A stretch of 41,066 bases of DNA from a virus, in the IMG/VR virus record IMGVR_UViG_3300038441_000589, positions 1-41,066 of that record; one strand, 5' to 3'. This document shows, piece after piece, positions 39,182 through 41,066 of this stretch. Position numbers and translations under genes: made by a program. Positions within the stretch are counted from its first letter, which is position 1, and each line of letters starts with the position of its first letter. The notes under the pieces are model-generated. The model had not been told where the DNA came from. It was given only the letters and a program-made list of their open reading frames with translations, and did no database searches.

Positions 39182-39951
39182 CCAGCCACACCGATAACGC
39201 AGCGCTCGACGCATACGACGCGGGGCATCTCAACGACTTCGGGGGCGGAAACGTCGAATGGTGGCAGGACTATATCCGCGCAGAACTCGGACGTGCTCAT
39301 GAGTTCTATCAATCGCAGGTAGATTCCATGATCGTCTCTCCCGCACCAGCGGAAGCGCCAGAGCTGACGGATGAGCAGATCATCGACAAGATGGAACGGG
39401 CCGGATTCATTCATGTACATGTGCTTGATGCAGTGAATAAGCACTTTGTTGGAACTGTGACTGATGTCCGCGCCCTGCTTCGCCGTCAGCCATCCAAAGA
39501 GCAGCCGAAGCTAACACACGACGAAGCATTACAGGAGCTTGTCGATATAGCCCAAGAAAACGATATGGGTTATGGGACGCAGCCGGTAGCCGGACAACCT
39601 GCGCCGGTAGCAGCGGTATCGGCAGATGTGCTGAAAGATAAAGATCGGTTGGACTGGCTCATTGAGGCTGGATTCCAGGTGTGGGAAACCAGAGACCAAT
39701 ATTTTATCCACAGAGCATTCGACCATTATCCAATTTCCGATGGATATATGACTGCTCGTGAAGCCATAGATGCTTTCATGTTAAAGATGCCGATGTCGCC
39801 GCCAACATCAAACCCAAGCGGCTGCCGCTCCCCTATCGTGGATGACTGGTGGAACTTCTGTGGCGAAACGGACATGGGGCAGACAGCGCCTGTTCTATGC
39901 ACTGCATGCGGCGGTACGTTCGCTCGGAAGCCTACCGAGAACAAGCCATGA
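39178..39951 (+). CDS. Modular accessory protein (257 residues)
   Basis: A mosaic ORF: an N-terminal module on Asn/Asp/Tyr-rich sequence, the linker SPAPAEAPELTDEQI, a helical module (DKMERAGFIHVHVLDAVNKH), the linker PVAGQPAPVAAVSADVL, a module with DRLDWLIEAGFQVWETRDQY, and a C-terminal Cys-containing end (VLCTACGGTFARKP) that could bind zinc. Linker style matches the 422- and roughly 193-residue ORFs of the same operon. Function unknown. Confidence 0.62.
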   Translation: MTSHTDNAALDAYDAGHLNDFGGGNVEWWQDYIRAELGRAHEFYQSQVDSMIVSPAPAEAPELTDEQIIDKMERAGFIHVHVLDAVNKHFVGTVTDVRALLRRQPSKEQPKLTHDEALQELVDIAQENDMGYGTQPVAGQPAPVAAVSADVLKDKDRLDWLIEAGFQVWETRDQYFIHRAFDHYPISDGYMTAREAIDAFMLKMPMSPPTSNPSGCRSPIVDDWWNFCGETDMGQTAPVLCTACGGTFARKPTENKP

Positions 39952-40058
39952 CCAAGATACTCACATTTCTGATCGGCGGCACATGGGTGTTCCTGCAAGT
40001 GATTCGCGAGCGATCTATTCAGTTGTGGAAGTGGGTTAAGCGGAGGGTGAAGGGATGA
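39948..40058 (+). CDS. Small membrane peptide (36 residues)
   Basis: Starts MTKILTFLIGGTWVFLQVIR at 39948 in an ATGA overlap and ends with a Lys/Arg-rich tail (KWVKRRVKG). One hydrophobic helix plus basic tail suggests an inner-membrane peptide. The four-base overlaps on both sides support it as a real gene despite its size. Confidence 0.55.
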   Translation: MTKILTFLIGGTWVFLQVIRERSIQLWKWVKRRVKG

Positions 40059-40246
40059 GAAATGATGAAAGATTCGCTCTCACCATTGGAATTTTGTTCG
40101 GCGCGGTTTTGATGGTCTTGTTTTTCCACATAACGACACACAACGTCTCGAAAGTTAATTGGTCTTGCACGAAGGTTAGCCAGCCACAGAAATTAGGTGA
40201 AGCGGTTGACTGTTTGCAATATACGAAGGATTACGGCCATGAATGA
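40055..40246 (+). CDS. Small membrane protein (63 residues)
   Basis: A short polar start (MRNDERF), one hydrophobic helix (ALTIGILFGAVLMVLFFHIT) and a soluble C-terminus with two cysteines (NWSC, VDCLQY). The start overlaps the previous stop by four bases and its end overlaps the next start by eight. The cysteines may form a disulfide outside the membrane. Confidence 0.6.
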   Translation: MRNDERFALTIGILFGAVLMVLFFHITTHNVSKVNWSCTKVSQPQKLGEAVDCLQYTKDYGHE

Positions 40247-40436
40247 CACCCCAAAAGACAAAGCAAAGCGTCACGGCGTTCCGGTTATTCCGCGTAGAGC
40301 GGAGTCAACGAAGCAAGCGCCACGAGACCCAAACCCCGTTGTTGCTGTTTGCGGTGAATGCGGTTTGGAAATCCGGCAAACGATGGGCTATTACTGCCCA
40401 AAAGCCAACTGTCCGACCGGTTTGGGAGGTCAATGA
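40239..40436 (+). CDS. Small zinc-ribbon protein (65 residues)
   Basis: Begins MNDTPKDKAKRHGVPVIPRR and has the Cys pattern CGECGLEIRQTMGYYCPKANC, two pairs that should bind one zinc ion. This small type is frequent in phage early operons. It overlaps both neighbours. Function unknown; nucleic-acid or protein binding is possible. Confidence 0.6.
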   Translation: MNDTPKDKAKRHGVPVIPRRAESTKQAPRDPNPVVAVCGECGLEIRQTMGYYCPKANCPTGLGGQ

Positions 40437-41014
40437 CCATGACTGACACATCAATAGAGGCGCTGCGAGAAGCGGCGATAGCACTGTACAAGCCGCCGTT
40501 CAGATTCGATAGCGGTTATATCTTCGACGCTGAAAATCAGATGGTGGCCGACCAACACGAAACCAGCATTTGCCGGGTGCGCGGGTGGGGCCGCATCGGT
40601 TACATGGGAAACGCTGAGGCGCTACAGAACAAGGTAGGCGAGCTAATCGCGGAGGCATTGACGAATCTTTGGAATGCCGCCCCTGCTGTCAGTCAGCAAG
40701 AGCCAATCGGGTACATCACTGAGGACGATCTTGCAGACCTGAAGAAAAGCGGCGTTTCGACCATATACGAAAAAAAGCAGAAAAGAACGTTCGGATGCCA
40801 ATGGACGCATTACGGGCTTTATCTCGCCCCACTACAGGCAGCACAGCCGGGATATGTGATGGTGCCGGTTGAGCTAACTGACGAAATGATTGAGGCCGGC
40901 ATGGAGGCGGACTGCGCCGGTCGCCCCAGCGTGGACGATGACCGTCACGTGCGGTCGATCTGGACCGCCATGATCAAAGCCGCTCCCGGGCAAGTCGATG
41001 GGGGCAAGGGATGA
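40433..41014 (+). CDS. Modular accessory protein (about 193 residues)
   Basis: ATG 40433 overlaps the previous stop; a second ATG at 40439 is better spaced from GGAGG, so the start is uncertain by two codons. Modules are SIEALREAAIALYKPPFRFD, a NAEALQNKVGELIAEALTNL helix, the linker APAVSQQEPIGYITEDDLAD, a small beta part (TFGCQWTHYGLYLAPL), the linker AAQPGYVMVPVELTDEMIEA, and a C-terminal helix (SIWTAMIKAAP). It has the same mosaic style as the 422-residue ORF. Confidence 0.65.
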   Translation: MTMTDTSIEALREAAIALYKPPFRFDSGYIFDAENQMVADQHETSICRVRGWGRIGYMGNAEALQNKVGELIAEALTNLWNAAPAVSQQEPIGYITEDDLADLKKSGVSTIYEKKQKRTFGCQWTHYGLYLAPLQAAQPGYVMVPVELTDEMIEAGMEADCAGRPSVDDDRHVRSIWTAMIKAAPGQVDGGKG

Positions 41015-41066
41015 AGCCGAAAATCTACTGCTTTTCAGATACGCCAGACGGCGGCGACGGGATTGC
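41011..41066 (+). CDS. N-terminal part of a small phage hypothetical protein (cut by the window end)
   Basis: The frame starts in an ATGA overlap and reads MKPKIYCFSDTPDGGDGI before the window ends. It resembles the N-terminus of the family whose C-terminus appears at bases 3-140. Joining the ends directly gives the wrong frame, so part of the gene appears to be missing. Confidence 0.65.
   Translation, partial: MKPKIYCFSDTPDGGDGI

Noticed and set aside
1-41066. CRISPR arrays, tRNA genes or insertion sequences
   Set aside because: I saw no regular repeat-spacer pattern, no cloverleaf-like segment and no transposase or flanking inverted repeats. A dedicated tRNA search was not possible.

Overview
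This window looks like a nearly complete temperate, probably short-tailed (podovirus-type) phage genome of about 41 kb. The host is likely a beta-proteobacterium of the Burkholderiales type; this is inferred from moderate-to-high GC, the gene order, and small phage families I associate with Burkholderia- and Ralstonia-like hosts. No tail tape measure, sheath, tube or baseplate genes are visible. The virion genes (terminase, portal, SU10/DUF5309-type capsid, adaptor, nozzle-like protein, three large internal proteins) fit a podovirus. The two window ends appear to be the two halves of one small gene, so the window is best read as a circular map cut inside that gene, with a short piece missing.

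Layout. A lysis-lysogeny switch sits near 30.23-30.29 kb. A Cro-like gene is read leftward and a CI-like repressor rightward, from back-to-back promoters that share one palindromic -35 hexamer. Leftward (minus strand) from Cro lie replication genes (DUF1376 initiator with a repeat-rich candidate origin inside it, DnaB-type helicase, RuvC-like resolvase), a Q-like antiterminator, then the long late operon: small and large terminase, portal, accessory virion proteins, scaffold, major capsid, decoration protein, adaptor, tail fibre, nozzle and three ejection-type proteins. The lysis cassette follows (holin, transglycosylase endolysin, Rz/Rz1 spanins), ending with a secreted nuclease. Minus-strand terminators punctuate this operon, which suggests control by antitermination.

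Rightward from the repressor is an accessory ('moron') block at 30.66-32.35 kb: a small divergent gene, an exported cysteine-containing protein, a two-helix membrane peptide, a zinc-ribbon protein and a coiled-coil membrane protein. A strong terminator closes it. A second early promoter at 32.44 kb carries the same operator as the Cro promoter. It drives a tightly overlapping rightward operon: small membrane proteins, RecT annealase, YqaJ exonuclease, a possible single-strand-binding protein, a second HTH regulator, then modular accessory ORFs. If the map is circular, this operon runs through the window end into a large serine integrase at the left end, which converges on the nuclease gene.

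In lysogeny the CI-like repressor would shut both early promoters while its own transcript could carry the accessory genes. On induction the leftward operon would give replication and then, through Q, the virion and lysis genes, and the rightward operon would give recombination functions and the integrase. All functions are read from sequence alone; no search was run.
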